A stretch of DNA of 9,247 nt from Bryobacteraceae bacterium (GTDB lineage Bacteria > Acidobacteriota > Terriglobia > Bryobacterales > Bryobacteraceae): positions 1 through 9,247 of the forward strand of contig JADGHK010000062.1 of NCBI GenBank assembly GCA_019686145.1, in the 5' to 3' direction. A program made the position numbers and the translations under genes. Under the pieces are notes generated by a model, which had not been told where the DNA came from, did not search any database, and saw only the letters and a list, made by a program, of their open reading frames with translations. How positions within the stretch are numbered: the first letter of the stretch is position 1; every line of letters begins with the position of its first letter. Shown in pieces: positions 1 through 5,987 of the stretch.

Positions 1-762
1 TCCTTCCCCACCGCGCAAACTCCCGCCTCCGATCACAACGGCTGCGATGGCTTGCAGTTCGTAGCCCTGCCCGGCTGTCGGCTGACCGGTCATCAGTCGT
101 GACGCTTCCACCATACCGGCCAAGCCGGTCAGCATCCCGCCGATGGCGTAAACCGACGTCACGTGGAAGGCGACGGGAATTCCGGCGTAGAAGGCCGCGT
201 CGGGATTGGAGCCAATAGCGAAGGCGTAGCGCCCCAGGCGCGTATGTTCCAGCGTGACGTGGACAGCGGCAGCCGCGACCAGCAGGATCCATAGCACGAA
301 AGGCACTCCGAAGAGCGTTCCTTCGCCGAGAAATGAGAAGCCGGCGGGAAGCTGATGGACCGGAAGACCGTTCGAGATGATCAGAGTGAGGCCCCGCACG
401 ATGCCGAGCGTGCCCAGCGTGACGATGAAAGGATTGATCTTGAGCCTGGTAGTGAGGAAGCCGTTCACCAGGCCCCAGAACATACCTGTGACAATCCCGA
501 TCGAGATTCCAACCGGAATCGAAGCGCCACGCTCCATCGCCATGGCGCCCAATAGCCCGCCCATTGCGAGAATGGCGCCGACGGAAAGATCAATTCCCCC
601 CGAGATGATAATGAGCGTCATTCCAAGCGCCATGATGTTGATCACCGCAGTCTGGCGCACGACGCTTGAAAGGTTCGTGCTTGTCAAAAAATGGGGCGAG
701 GCGATTGCCAGTCCAACGAACAGAGCGATTAGGGTCAAGAACGGCAGTAGCCGCTGAATCAT
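1..762 (-). CDS. rbsC: RbsC-type sugar ABC transporter permease (3' end outside window)
   Basis: This is the inner-membrane channel subunit of a CUT2 (ribose/xylose/galactose-class) sugar importer. The frame is open for 254 codons from ATG at 762 to the window edge; E. coli RbsC is about 321 residues, so roughly the last fifth is missing. Visible are a hydrophobic N-terminal helix (residues 4-21), the family stretch IISGGIDLSVGA at about 52-63, the cytoplasmic-loop motif GSNPDAAFYAGI at about 184-195, and QPTAGQGYELQAIAAVVIGG at 227-246, which is nearly the same in RbsC. The start is well fixed: AGGAG at 771-775 lies 8 bases upstream. The start ATG (762-760) overlaps the ATPase stop TGA (761-759), so the two are probably translationally coupled. 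The substrate cannot be read from the permease; the phosphorylase upstream suggests a glucoside rather than ribose. Confidence 0.93.
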   Translation of the reverse strand, partial: MIQRLLPFLTLIALFVGLAIASPHFLTSTNLSSVVRQTAVINIMALGMTLIIISGGIDLSVGAILAMGGLLGAMAMERGASIPVGISIGIVTGMFWGLVNGFLTTRLKINPFIVTLGTLGIVRGLTLIISNGLPVHQLPAGFSFLGEGTLFGVPFVLWILLVAAAAVHVTLEHTRLGRYAFAIGSNPDAAFYAGIPVAFHVTSVYAIGGMLTGLAGMVEASRLMTGQPTAGQGYELQAIAAVVIGGGSLRGGEG

Positions 763-2267
763 TGCACAGACTCCTGGGATGCGTTGACGCTACCGGCCAG
801 GGCGGCATAGCTCATGATTTCCTCCTGGGTCGTCCTGCCGGGAAGTTCGGCCACAATTCGGCCCTGACGCATGACAAGAATCCGGTCCGCAACTTGCAAA
901 AGTTCGGGCAGCTCCGAGCTAACCATGAGGATGCCGGCGCCGGAACGGGCCAGCTGGTCCATTACTTCGAAAACTTCCACCTTCGCGCCGACGTCGATGC
1001 CTCGCGTCGGCTCATCGAAAAGGAATACCTTGGCCCCGCGCGCCAGCCACTTGGCGATCACGATCTTCTGCTGATTGCCCCCGCTCAGGCGTCCGGCGAG
1101 CTGTTTTGGAGACTCCGCCTTCACCCGCAGCCGTTCCATCTGCCTGGCGATGACTTCCCGCTCCTGCCGGCCGAGAATAAAGCCGAAACGGCTGACCGCG
1201 GGCAGGCTGGCGAGCGTGATGTTCACGCCGAGCGGGAGACCTGTGGCAAGTCCCGTCTTTTGCCGGTCCTCAGGAACAAGGGCGATTCCTTCCCGGACCG
1301 CGTCGCGCGGCGAGCGAATTCTTACAGGTCTGCCGGAAACGAAAATTCGGCCGGAATCAGCCACATCGAGACCAAAGATCAAGCGGCAGAGTTCGGTCCG
1401 CCCCGCTCCGATCAAGCCTGCCAGGCCAACAATTTCGCCGGCACGGATCTGCAGATGAATGTCTTGCAGCAACGGGCGGCGGGACAGGCTTTCGACCCGG
1501 AGCAGTTCGTCGCCCGGCGGGAGGGACTCGCGCCGGTAGATCGCGTTCACCTCGCGGCCGACCATGTGCTGAATCAGCCGGTCTGTTGTCAGGTCGGCGA
1601 TGTCGCCCGTATGTACGGTTTCGCCGTCGCGGAGGACTGTTACGCGGTCTCCCACCTCCCGCAATTCGTCCAGCCGGTGAGTGATGTAGATCACGCCCGT
1701 GCCGCGCTGACGGAGGGTCCGGACGATCTTGAACACTTCGGCCGTTTCCGCGTCTGAGAGGGAGGAAGTCGGTTCGTCGAAGATGAGAAGGCTCGAACCG
1801 TGCTGAAGGGCGCGGCAAATTTCGACCAACTGCTTCCCCGCCGGGCTGAGGCGTCCGACCTGCCAGTCCGCCTGCAGCGGGAATCCGTGCCGTTCGATGA
1901 GTCTTGCAGCCGCCTCCTGCATCTTGCGGCGATTGAGGAAGCCGAATGGCCGCCGCTCCTCGCGGCCGAGAAAGATATTTTCAGCAACGGAAAGGTGCGG
2001 CGCCAGCAGGGATTCCTGGTGCACCATTGCGATGCCATTTGCTGCGGCCTCGGCCGGGCTCCGGAAGTTAACAGGCCGGCCCTGCCAGAGCATCTCGCCG
2101 CCATCGCGGGTCTGCATGCCAGCGACGATCTTCATCATCGTGGACTTGCCCGCGCCATTCTCGCCCATTAGCAGGTGTACCTCTCCTGCGCGAACTGAGA
2201 GGTTACCGTTTCGGAGAGCAACAACGCCCCCGAATCGCTTTCGGACGGACTTCAGCTCAAGAAGCAT
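759..2267 (-). CDS. rbsA: RbsA/MglA-type sugar ABC transporter, tandem ATP-binding protein
   Basis: This 502-residue protein, the usual length for RbsA/MglA, carries two fused ABC domains that power a CUT2 sugar importer from the cytoplasmic side. The N-terminal domain has Walker A GENGAGKS (35-42), Q-loop Q84, a degenerate signature LSPAGKQ (140-146), Walker B LLIFDE (160-165) and switch H197. The C-terminal domain has a degenerate P-loop GLIGAGRTE (284-292) with Arg where Lys normally sits, a canonical LSGGNQQK (394-401), Walker B VFLFDEP (414-420), and SSEL in place of a switch His. This asymmetry, one good Walker A and one good signature in opposite halves, is typical of the family and predicts one competent composite ATP site. 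No Shine-Dalgarno is visible before ATG 2267, so expression may rely on coupling to the phosphorylase gene, which ends 51 bases upstream. The permease gene overlaps its stop codon. Confidence 0.95.
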   Translation of the reverse strand: MLLELKSVRKRFGGVVALRNGNLSVRAGEVHLLMGENGAGKSTMMKIVAGMQTRDGGEMLWQGRPVNFRSPAEAAANGIAMVHQESLLAPHLSVAENIFLGREERRPFGFLNRRKMQEAAARLIERHGFPLQADWQVGRLSPAGKQLVEICRALQHGSSLLIFDEPTSSLSDAETAEVFKIVRTLRQRGTGVIYITHRLDELREVGDRVTVLRDGETVHTGDIADLTTDRLIQHMVGREVNAIYRRESLPPGDELLRVESLSRRPLLQDIHLQIRAGEIVGLAGLIGAGRTELCRLIFGLDVADSGRIFVSGRPVRIRSPRDAVREGIALVPEDRQKTGLATGLPLGVNITLASLPAVSRFGFILGRQEREVIARQMERLRVKAESPKQLAGRLSGGNQQKIVIAKWLARGAKVFLFDEPTRGIDVGAKVEVFEVMDQLARSGAGILMVSSELPELLQVADRILVMRQGRIVAELPGRTTQEEIMSYAALAGSVNASQESVQ

Positions 2268-2318
2268 CAGAAGGGTACAGTTTACACTGGCCGGACGGCG
2301 TCATGCTGCGATTGGACC

Positions 2319-4244
2319 TCAGCTCTGCCGCGTGGGGGCAATCGATGTGCCGTAGGCGGGGCTGAGCCATAGCACCTGATAGGGCTTTAAAGTCACGTTC
2401 CCCTGGCTCTCATCTGTTTTGATTTGCATGCCGGAAACCAGATCCCGCCAGTTGCCGCATTTCAGACCAATCTCGCTGCACCGCCAGGTGAACTGCTGCG
2501 GTTCTGCCGTCACGTTGGTGAGCGCAAGCACAAATTGCGAGCCGTCCTGTGCTTCGCGCACCACGGAAAAGACACTGTCGTTCTGCAGGAGCACCTGCTG
2601 CTGGGCATTGGGGTGAAAAGCCGGGCAGGCGATCCGCACGTCGATGAGGTGGAGCAGGCGCATGGCTGTTTTGTAAGCCGCTGACTCAGGATCCATCAGC
2701 TTCTGGTACAGGGCCTCTTCCTCGATGACCCGCCGGTTGATCGCCCGCGGCTCGGAGCCGGGTGGAAGAGGCGGGTAATCGAATTGCCCACCAAAGATGC
2801 TCGGCAGGTAGATCGCGGGCACTCCCATGAGAACGAGCGCCAGGGACCGCGAAGCAACAAACCGGTCCACCTGAATATCCACCGGTTCGCCGGAGTCCTT
2901 CCGGTTGAGCGCCTCCCACCAGGTAATGTTCAGCTCGTAGGGGACTTCCTTACCTGTCTGATCGGTACGGTAGGAAATTAAACCTCCGTTTCTCAACGTC
3001 CGGCGAACCATGTCCTGAATCTCGTCGTCGTCGAGGTAGTCGCGTGCCCCAAGTAGCCCGATGCCATCGTGAGAGTCCAGGAAGTTGAAGTAGGTGGCCT
3101 GATCCGAGGGTCGCTCCAGGGAATTGGCCCACTGCGACAGGCGCTGGCAGGAGCCTGTGCGCATCGCGCGCAGCACCAGCGGAGGGAGGGCGAAGTTGTA
3201 AACCATGTGAGCTTCGTTCGTGCCGTCGCCGAAGTAGCTGATGTTATCGCGATGTGGGACGTTCGTTTCCGTCAGAAGCGCTACCTGCGGCGCTACGACG
3301 TCAAGAACTGCACGGAACAACTGCACAAGCGCGTGGGTCTGGACGAGGTGAGCGCAGGAGGTGCCCAACTCCCGCCAAAGATACGTAGCGGCATCCAGGC
3401 GGATGATGTCAGCCCCTCGGCGGACATAGTACAGGAGTATGTCGAGCACCCGGATCAACACTTTGGGATTGCGGAAGTTCAGGTCGATCTGATCCGGGCT
3501 GAACGTGGTCCAGACGTAGGATTCGCCGCGGAGGGTCCGGAACGGAGTGAGGAGGTTGCTCGTACGCGGGCGGAGAATCAGCTTCAGATGATCTTCGCTG
3601 ATTGCATGTTTGGTCGAGAAGCTTACGAAAAAGTCCTGATACTCGGGATTCCCGTTCAAAAACTCCTGGAACCAGTCGCTCTTTGACGAGACGTGGTTGA
3701 TGACACCGTCGAACATGAGCCGAAAGCTCAGGCTTAACTCCTCGATGTCCTCCCAGGTGCCCAGGTTGGGGTCTACCTCTCTGTAGTCGATGATCGAGAA
3801 CCCTCGATCGGACGAGTAAGGGAAGAAGGGAAGGATGTGCAGTGTGTTAATGGTCCCGCGCAGGAGGGTGGTGGCGATGTCGGAGAGCGTCCGGAGGGGA
3901 GGCTTCCTCGGGTGCCGGAACAGATCTCCGTAGGTAATGGCGACGACATCGCGCTGCGTGAAGCGGTCCGATCGGTTAAACGCCTTATCCGCCTCGATCA
4001 TCTCCGGCGTCTTATGAGCGTAGTAGACTTGCATTACGCGCTCGACCTCGGCCAGCGTTTCCTGGCCGCGGACTTCGCCGTAGAGGACTTTGAGCTTGTC
4101 GAGGATGACCTCCCGCTGTTCCGGCGTGAGTTGAAGCAGCGGGCGGGTATAATCCGGTTCCTTACGATGAACACGGAGCTTGGATCGAGGACGGAACTTA
4201 GCAAGGCGCGCTTCGAGGGGATTCGGAATACCCATACAGTTCAT
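2319..4244 (-). CDS. ycjM: GH13_18 glycoside phosphorylase, probable glucosylglycerate phosphorylase
   Basis: This is a 641-residue member of glycoside hydrolase family 13 subfamily 18, the retaining phosphorylases that include sucrose phosphorylase. Conserved pieces run in order: SSDRGFSIIDY (144-154), FDGVINH (178-184), WTTFSPDQIDLNFRNP (245-260), nucleophile D284 in IRLDA, GTSCAHL (294-300), acid/base E326 in LLTETNVPH, and transition-state Asp D393 in LDSHDGIG. From memory, the GTSC-HL, TETNVPH-DN and EAHMVY-F-LPPLVL stretches follow E. coli YcjM, which phosphorolyses 2-O-alpha-glucosylglycerate to glucose 1-phosphate and glycerate, much more closely than sucrose phosphorylase. Substrate is therefore inferred, and other GH13_18 specificities remain possible. 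About 42 basic N-terminal residues precede the region aligning with YcjM (about 559 residues). ATG 4235 (Met4) has AGGA 8 bases upstream and may be the true start instead of 4244. No signal peptide is seen, so it is cytoplasmic. It is first in the operon with the transporter. Confidence 0.9.
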   Translation of the reverse strand: MNCMGIPNPLEARLAKFRPRSKLRVHRKEPDYTRPLLQLTPEQREVILDKLKVLYGEVRGQETLAEVERVMQVYYAHKTPEMIEADKAFNRSDRFTQRDVVAITYGDLFRHPRKPPLRTLSDIATTLLRGTINTLHILPFFPYSSDRGFSIIDYREVDPNLGTWEDIEELSLSFRLMFDGVINHVSSKSDWFQEFLNGNPEYQDFFVSFSTKHAISEDHLKLILRPRTSNLLTPFRTLRGESYVWTTFSPDQIDLNFRNPKVLIRVLDILLYYVRRGADIIRLDAATYLWRELGTSCAHLVQTHALVQLFRAVLDVVAPQVALLTETNVPHRDNISYFGDGTNEAHMVYNFALPPLVLRAMRTGSCQRLSQWANSLERPSDQATYFNFLDSHDGIGLLGARDYLDDDEIQDMVRRTLRNGGLISYRTDQTGKEVPYELNITWWEALNRKDSGEPVDIQVDRFVASRSLALVLMGVPAIYLPSIFGGQFDYPPLPPGSEPRAINRRVIEEEALYQKLMDPESAAYKTAMRLLHLIDVRIACPAFHPNAQQQVLLQNDSVFSVVREAQDGSQFVLALTNVTAEPQQFTWRCSEIGLKCGNWRDLVSGMQIKTDESQGNVTLKPYQVLWLSPAYGTSIAPTRQS

Positions 4245-4326
4245 CCTATAGACGGACGCGAGGACGACGGGTGGTTCGTCTTCTAAGGGAAAGGTTGCGC
4301 GCGCCTGAAGGGAGTACTGAAACGAA

Positions 4327-4608
4327 ATGCCCTGCCTGCTCGGGATTCTTGCCCTTGCCTTTCCACGGATTGTATTGATACTGATTTTTCTTTTCTCGAA
4401 CTATCTGGATCGCGCCTACCACAGTATCATCTGGCCGGTTCTGGGCTTCGTGTTCCTGCCTCTGACAACTCTCGCTTATGCTTGGGCAATTAACACGCGA
4501 GGGTCCGTGGACGGTCTTCAACTGGTCGTGGTGGTGCTCGCGGTGCTGATTGACCTGGGGCTGCTGGGCGGATCGACTCGCGGTCAAAGACGGGAACGCC
4601 TGCTTTAG
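4327..4608 (+). CDS. Small three-helix membrane protein, conserved, function unknown
   Basis: The protein has 93 residues and three predicted membrane helices at about 4-26, 34-55 and 63-82, with a short basic tail (RGQRRER). It begins MPCLLG and contains FPR near residue 12, SNYLDRA at 24-30, WPVLGFVFLP near 36 and TTLAYAWA at 47-54. I recognise this pattern from small uncharacterised membrane proteins common in Acidobacteria and other bacteria; no function is known to me. A purine-rich AAGGGAG at 4308-4314 sits 12 bases before the ATG, slightly far for a ribosome site. It diverges from the phosphorylase operon across 82 bases. It lies 51 bases before the sigma-factor gene on the same strand, so the two may be co-transcribed. 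The sequence gives no evidence that it is an anti-sigma factor: it lacks a cytoplasmic sigma-binding domain. Confidence 0.82.
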   Translation: MPCLLGILALAFPRIVLILIFLFSNYLDRAYHSIIWPVLGFVFLPLTTLAYAWAINTRGSVDGLQLVVVVLAVLIDLGLLGGSTRGQRRERLL

Positions 4609-4635
4609 ACCGTGGGCCGCGAGTTGTTAGTCCGC

Positions 4636-4641
4636 GAGGAG
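4636..4641 (+). promoter_or_regulatory. Shine-Dalgarno GAGGAG ahead of two competing start codons
   Basis: GAGGAG is 8 bases before ATG 4650 but 18 bases before ATG 4660, the first possible start of the sigma-factor frame. In that frame TGA at 4651-4653 blocks any earlier start. The best-spaced start therefore belongs to a different reading frame (4650-4778). Either the sigma gene is initiated with a long spacer, or it is translated poorly or under control. Confidence 0.5.
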
Positions 4642-4649
4642 TTGCTAAA

Positions 4650-4778
4650 ATGACAGCGCATGTCCGTTCCTCCTTGTCAAAACGTGACCCGACTGCTTCT
4701 CGATTGGAGCGGCGGAAACCGGCAGGCGCTCGACCAACTGATGCCGCTGGTGTACGACGAGCTTCGCCGTCTTGCTGA
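4650..4778 (+). CDS. Possible 42-codon out-of-frame ORF overlapping the sigma gene start
   Basis: ATG 4650 begins a short frame that ends at TGA 4776-4778, entirely overlapping the first 40 codons of the sigma factor in another frame. The predicted peptide is basic (many Arg and Lys), has no recognisable domain, and resembles what any shifted GC-rich frame gives. The only support for translation is the well-spaced GAGGAG upstream. If translated, it would compete with the sigma-factor start 10 bases downstream. It may equally be a chance frame. Confidence 0.15.
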   Translation: MTAHVRSSLSKRDPTASRLERRKPAGARPTDAAGVRRASPSC

Positions 4779-5268
4779 TCTTTATCTGAGCCGGGAACGG
4801 GTTGACCACACCCTGCAAGGAACCGCGCTTGTGCACGAGGCGTATATGCGTCTCGTCGACCAAAACCGGGTGAAGTGGCAGAACCGCGCGCATTTCTTCG
4901 GAGTCGCGGCGCAAATGCTGCGGCGCATTTTAGTCGATCACGCGCGGGCACATAAGACTGCAAAGCGCGGGGGGAATGCGCTTACGCTCGCCCTTGAGGA
5001 GGCGCTGGCCACACCGGAGCAAAAGGATCTTGATCTGGTTGCGCTCGACGATTCGCTGGAGGCGCTGGCCCGTATCGACCCGCAGCAGAGCAAGGTGGTG
5101 GAGCTTCGCTTCTTCAGCGGGCTCTCGATCGAGGATACGGCCGAAGTGCTGGGAGTCTCACCGGCTACGGTCAAGCGTGACTGGGTGGTTGCCAAGGCAT
5201 GGCTTCACCGGGAGATGCAGCGAGGCAGGGCTACGTCTTCGTCTTCGGAGGCTTCCCCGAAGAGCTGA
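4660..5268 (+). CDS. ECF-type RNA polymerase sigma factor (TIGR02999 / Sigma70_ECF)
   Basis: This 202-residue alternative sigma factor would direct RNA polymerase to a dedicated promoter set. Region 2 covers about residues 7-95, with the subfamily motifs VYDELRRLA (28-36), TLQGTALVHEAY, NRAHFFGVAAQMLRRILVDHARA. Region 4 covers about 130-187, with the helix-turn-helix LSIEDTAEVLGVSPATVKRDW binding the -35 element. The tail is short and Ser-rich. The motifs match the TIGR02999 group, frequent in Acidobacteria and Planctomycetes and often next to a Ser/Thr kinase gene; neither a kinase nor an anti-sigma gene lies beside it here. ATG 4660 is the only start that retains region 2, because TGA at 4651-4653 closes the frame upstream. 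The bacterioferritin gene converges on it. The target regulon cannot be inferred, and how its activity is controlled is not visible. Confidence 0.93.
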   Translation: MSVPPCQNVTRLLLDWSGGNRQALDQLMPLVYDELRRLADLYLSRERVDHTLQGTALVHEAYMRLVDQNRVKWQNRAHFFGVAAQMLRRILVDHARAHKTAKRGGNALTLALEEALATPEQKDLDLVALDDSLEALARIDPQQSKVVELRFFSGLSIEDTAEVLGVSPATVKRDWVVAKAWLHREMQRGRATSSSSEASPKS

Positions 5269-5300
5269 GCAGCTGCTTCTCTTTGACGCCCAGCTCTTCG
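5258..5300. terminator. Candidate bidirectional terminator between sigma gene and bfr
   Basis: A perfect 10-base inverted repeat, CGAAGAGCTG at 5258-5267 and CAGCTCTTCG at 5291-5300, flanks a 23-base loop that itself holds the palindrome AGCAGCTGCT (5268-5277). The left arm overlaps the sigma stop codon. Downstream on the plus strand the DNA is T-rich (CTTTCTTTTG within 5309-5320) but has no clean U-tract directly after the stem. The location between converging genes fits a shared terminator. The long loop and missing immediate U-run make it non-classical. Confidence 0.4.
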
Positions 5301-5319
5301 TTCAGACATCTTTCTTTTG

Positions 5320-5796
5320 TTACTCCCCGTTGTGCATCTGCTGGGCCAGGTAGTTCTCGTAGCCCATTTCACCAATCATGTGCAACTGGGCTTCCAGGAA
5401 GTCGACGTGACTCTCCTCGTCCACGAGAATCTTCTCTAACAACTCGCGAGACCCGTGGTCGCCCGCTTCGATCGCCGCCTGGATTGCCGCATTCAACCGG
5501 GGGATAGCTTCCATCTCCAAAGCCAGGTCGTTTTCGATTTGAGCTTTGACGTTCGATCCAATCCGGAGTGGAAAAAGCTCGCTCATGTTGGGGGAGCCGT
5601 CGAGATAGAGAAGACGTTCGATGACGGCTTCTGCATGTTTCATCTCATCGATGGATTCCTTTTTAGTATGCGCTGCCAGGCGCATGTAGCCCCAGTTCTC
5701 ACACATTTCGGCGTGAAGGAAGTACTGATTGATCGCCGTCAGCTCCGCTTTCAGGACCTCCTGCAAATAGCCCATCACCTTCTCGTTTCCCCGCAT
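5320..5796 (-). CDS. bfr: Bacterioferritin
   Basis: This 158-residue protein is the same length as E. coli Bfr and aligns without obvious gaps. It forms the 24-subunit cytoplasmic shell that oxidises Fe(II) at di-iron sites and stores the mineral. All six ferroxidase ligands fall at the E. coli numbering: E18, E51, H54, E94, E127 and H130. Met52, the axial ligand of the inter-subunit haem, is present in EMKH, so this is a haem-binding bacterioferritin rather than a plain ferritin. The start is firm: AAGGAG (5807-5812 on this strand) sits 10 bases before ATG 5796, and the N-terminus matches the family. It converges with the sigma gene and diverges from the response regulator. No bacterioferritin-associated ferredoxin gene is adjacent, and no clear Fur box was seen upstream. 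Confidence 0.97.
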   Translation of the reverse strand: MRGNEKVMGYLQEVLKAELTAINQYFLHAEMCENWGYMRLAAHTKKESIDEMKHAEAVIERLLYLDGSPNMSELFPLRIGSNVKAQIENDLALEMEAIPRLNAAIQAAIEAGDHGSRELLEKILVDEESHVDFLEAQLHMIGEMGYENYLAQQMHNGE

Positions 5797-5844
5797 GAAC
5801 TTTCTTCTCCTTTATCTCATCAGGACCAATCGGCCTAAACCTAA

Positions 5845-5850
5845 ATTGTA
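5845..5850 (-). promoter_or_regulatory. bfr: Possible -10 box (TACAAT) for bfr
   Basis: Read on the minus strand, TTACAATTTAGG contains TACAAT, five of six matches to TATAAT, about 49 bases upstream of the bfr ATG. No convincing -35 hexamer lies 16-18 bases before it, so the call rests on the -10 alone. Confidence 0.3.
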
Positions 5851-5918
5851 ACAGGTTGATTTTCACGAATTGGTACTCAAAGCGAAGCCATAGGGTGAAT
5901 GCTTGGGAGACATACTGA

Positions 5919-5940
5919 TTAGGTTGGGGTAACATCCTAA
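5919..5940. promoter_or_regulatory. Imperfect dyad in the bfr/regulator intergenic region, possible operator
   Basis: TTAGGTTG at 5919-5926 and CATCCTAA at 5933-5940 form an inverted repeat matching at 7 of 8 positions around a 6-base centre. It lies roughly 70 bases upstream of the proposed -10 of bfr and 40 bases upstream of that of the response regulator, so a protein bound there could affect either gene. A chance dyad of this size is possible. No known operator consensus is recognised. Confidence 0.3.
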
Positions 5941-5979
5941 AGAATGCAGAAAAGATCTTACGGCCCCCAGGGCGCAAGT

Positions 5980-5985
5980 TACAAT
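5980..5985 (+). promoter_or_regulatory. Possible -10 box (TACAAT) directly before the response regulator
   Basis: TACAAT ends two bases before ATG 5988. A start site 6-9 bases beyond it would fall at about 5991-5994, which would exclude ATG 5988 and make ATG 5994 (Met3) a leaderless start. This fits the lack of any Shine-Dalgarno there. No good -35 hexamer is seen at the expected spacing. Confidence 0.25.
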
Positions 5986-5987
5986 AA

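Noticed and set aside
139..146. Loss-of-function in RbsA because its first signature is LSPAGKQ and its second P-loop lacks Lys (residue numbers given here are for the protein)
   Set aside because: Such asymmetric degeneracy is normal for RbsA/MglA-type fused ATPases and leaves one complete composite site.
666..1757. Long plus-strand open frame (363 codons) opposite the RbsA gene
   Set aside because: It is antisense to a clear ABC ATPase, has no recognisable domain, and is explained by GC-rich codon use leaving the opposite frame open.
2319..4244. Sucrose phosphorylase as the product name
   Set aside because: The acid/base segment TETNVPH and the GTSCAHL and EAHMVY stretches follow YcjM rather than characterised sucrose phosphorylases, though specificity is not proven.
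4246..4587. Minus-strand frame opposite the small membrane protein
   Set aside because: The plus-strand product has clear helices and family-like motifs; the antisense product is low-complexity and charged.
4593..4614. GGAAC followed by CGTG as an ECF-type autoregulated promoter for the sigma gene
   Set aside because: The spacing of 13 bases is too short for known ECF promoters and the -10 match is poor.
5962..5975. GG-N10-GC spacing resembling a sigma-54 -24/-12 promoter before the response regulator
   Set aside because: Only the two dinucleotides match; the TGGCAC and TTGC contexts are absent, and the stretch is simply GC-rich.
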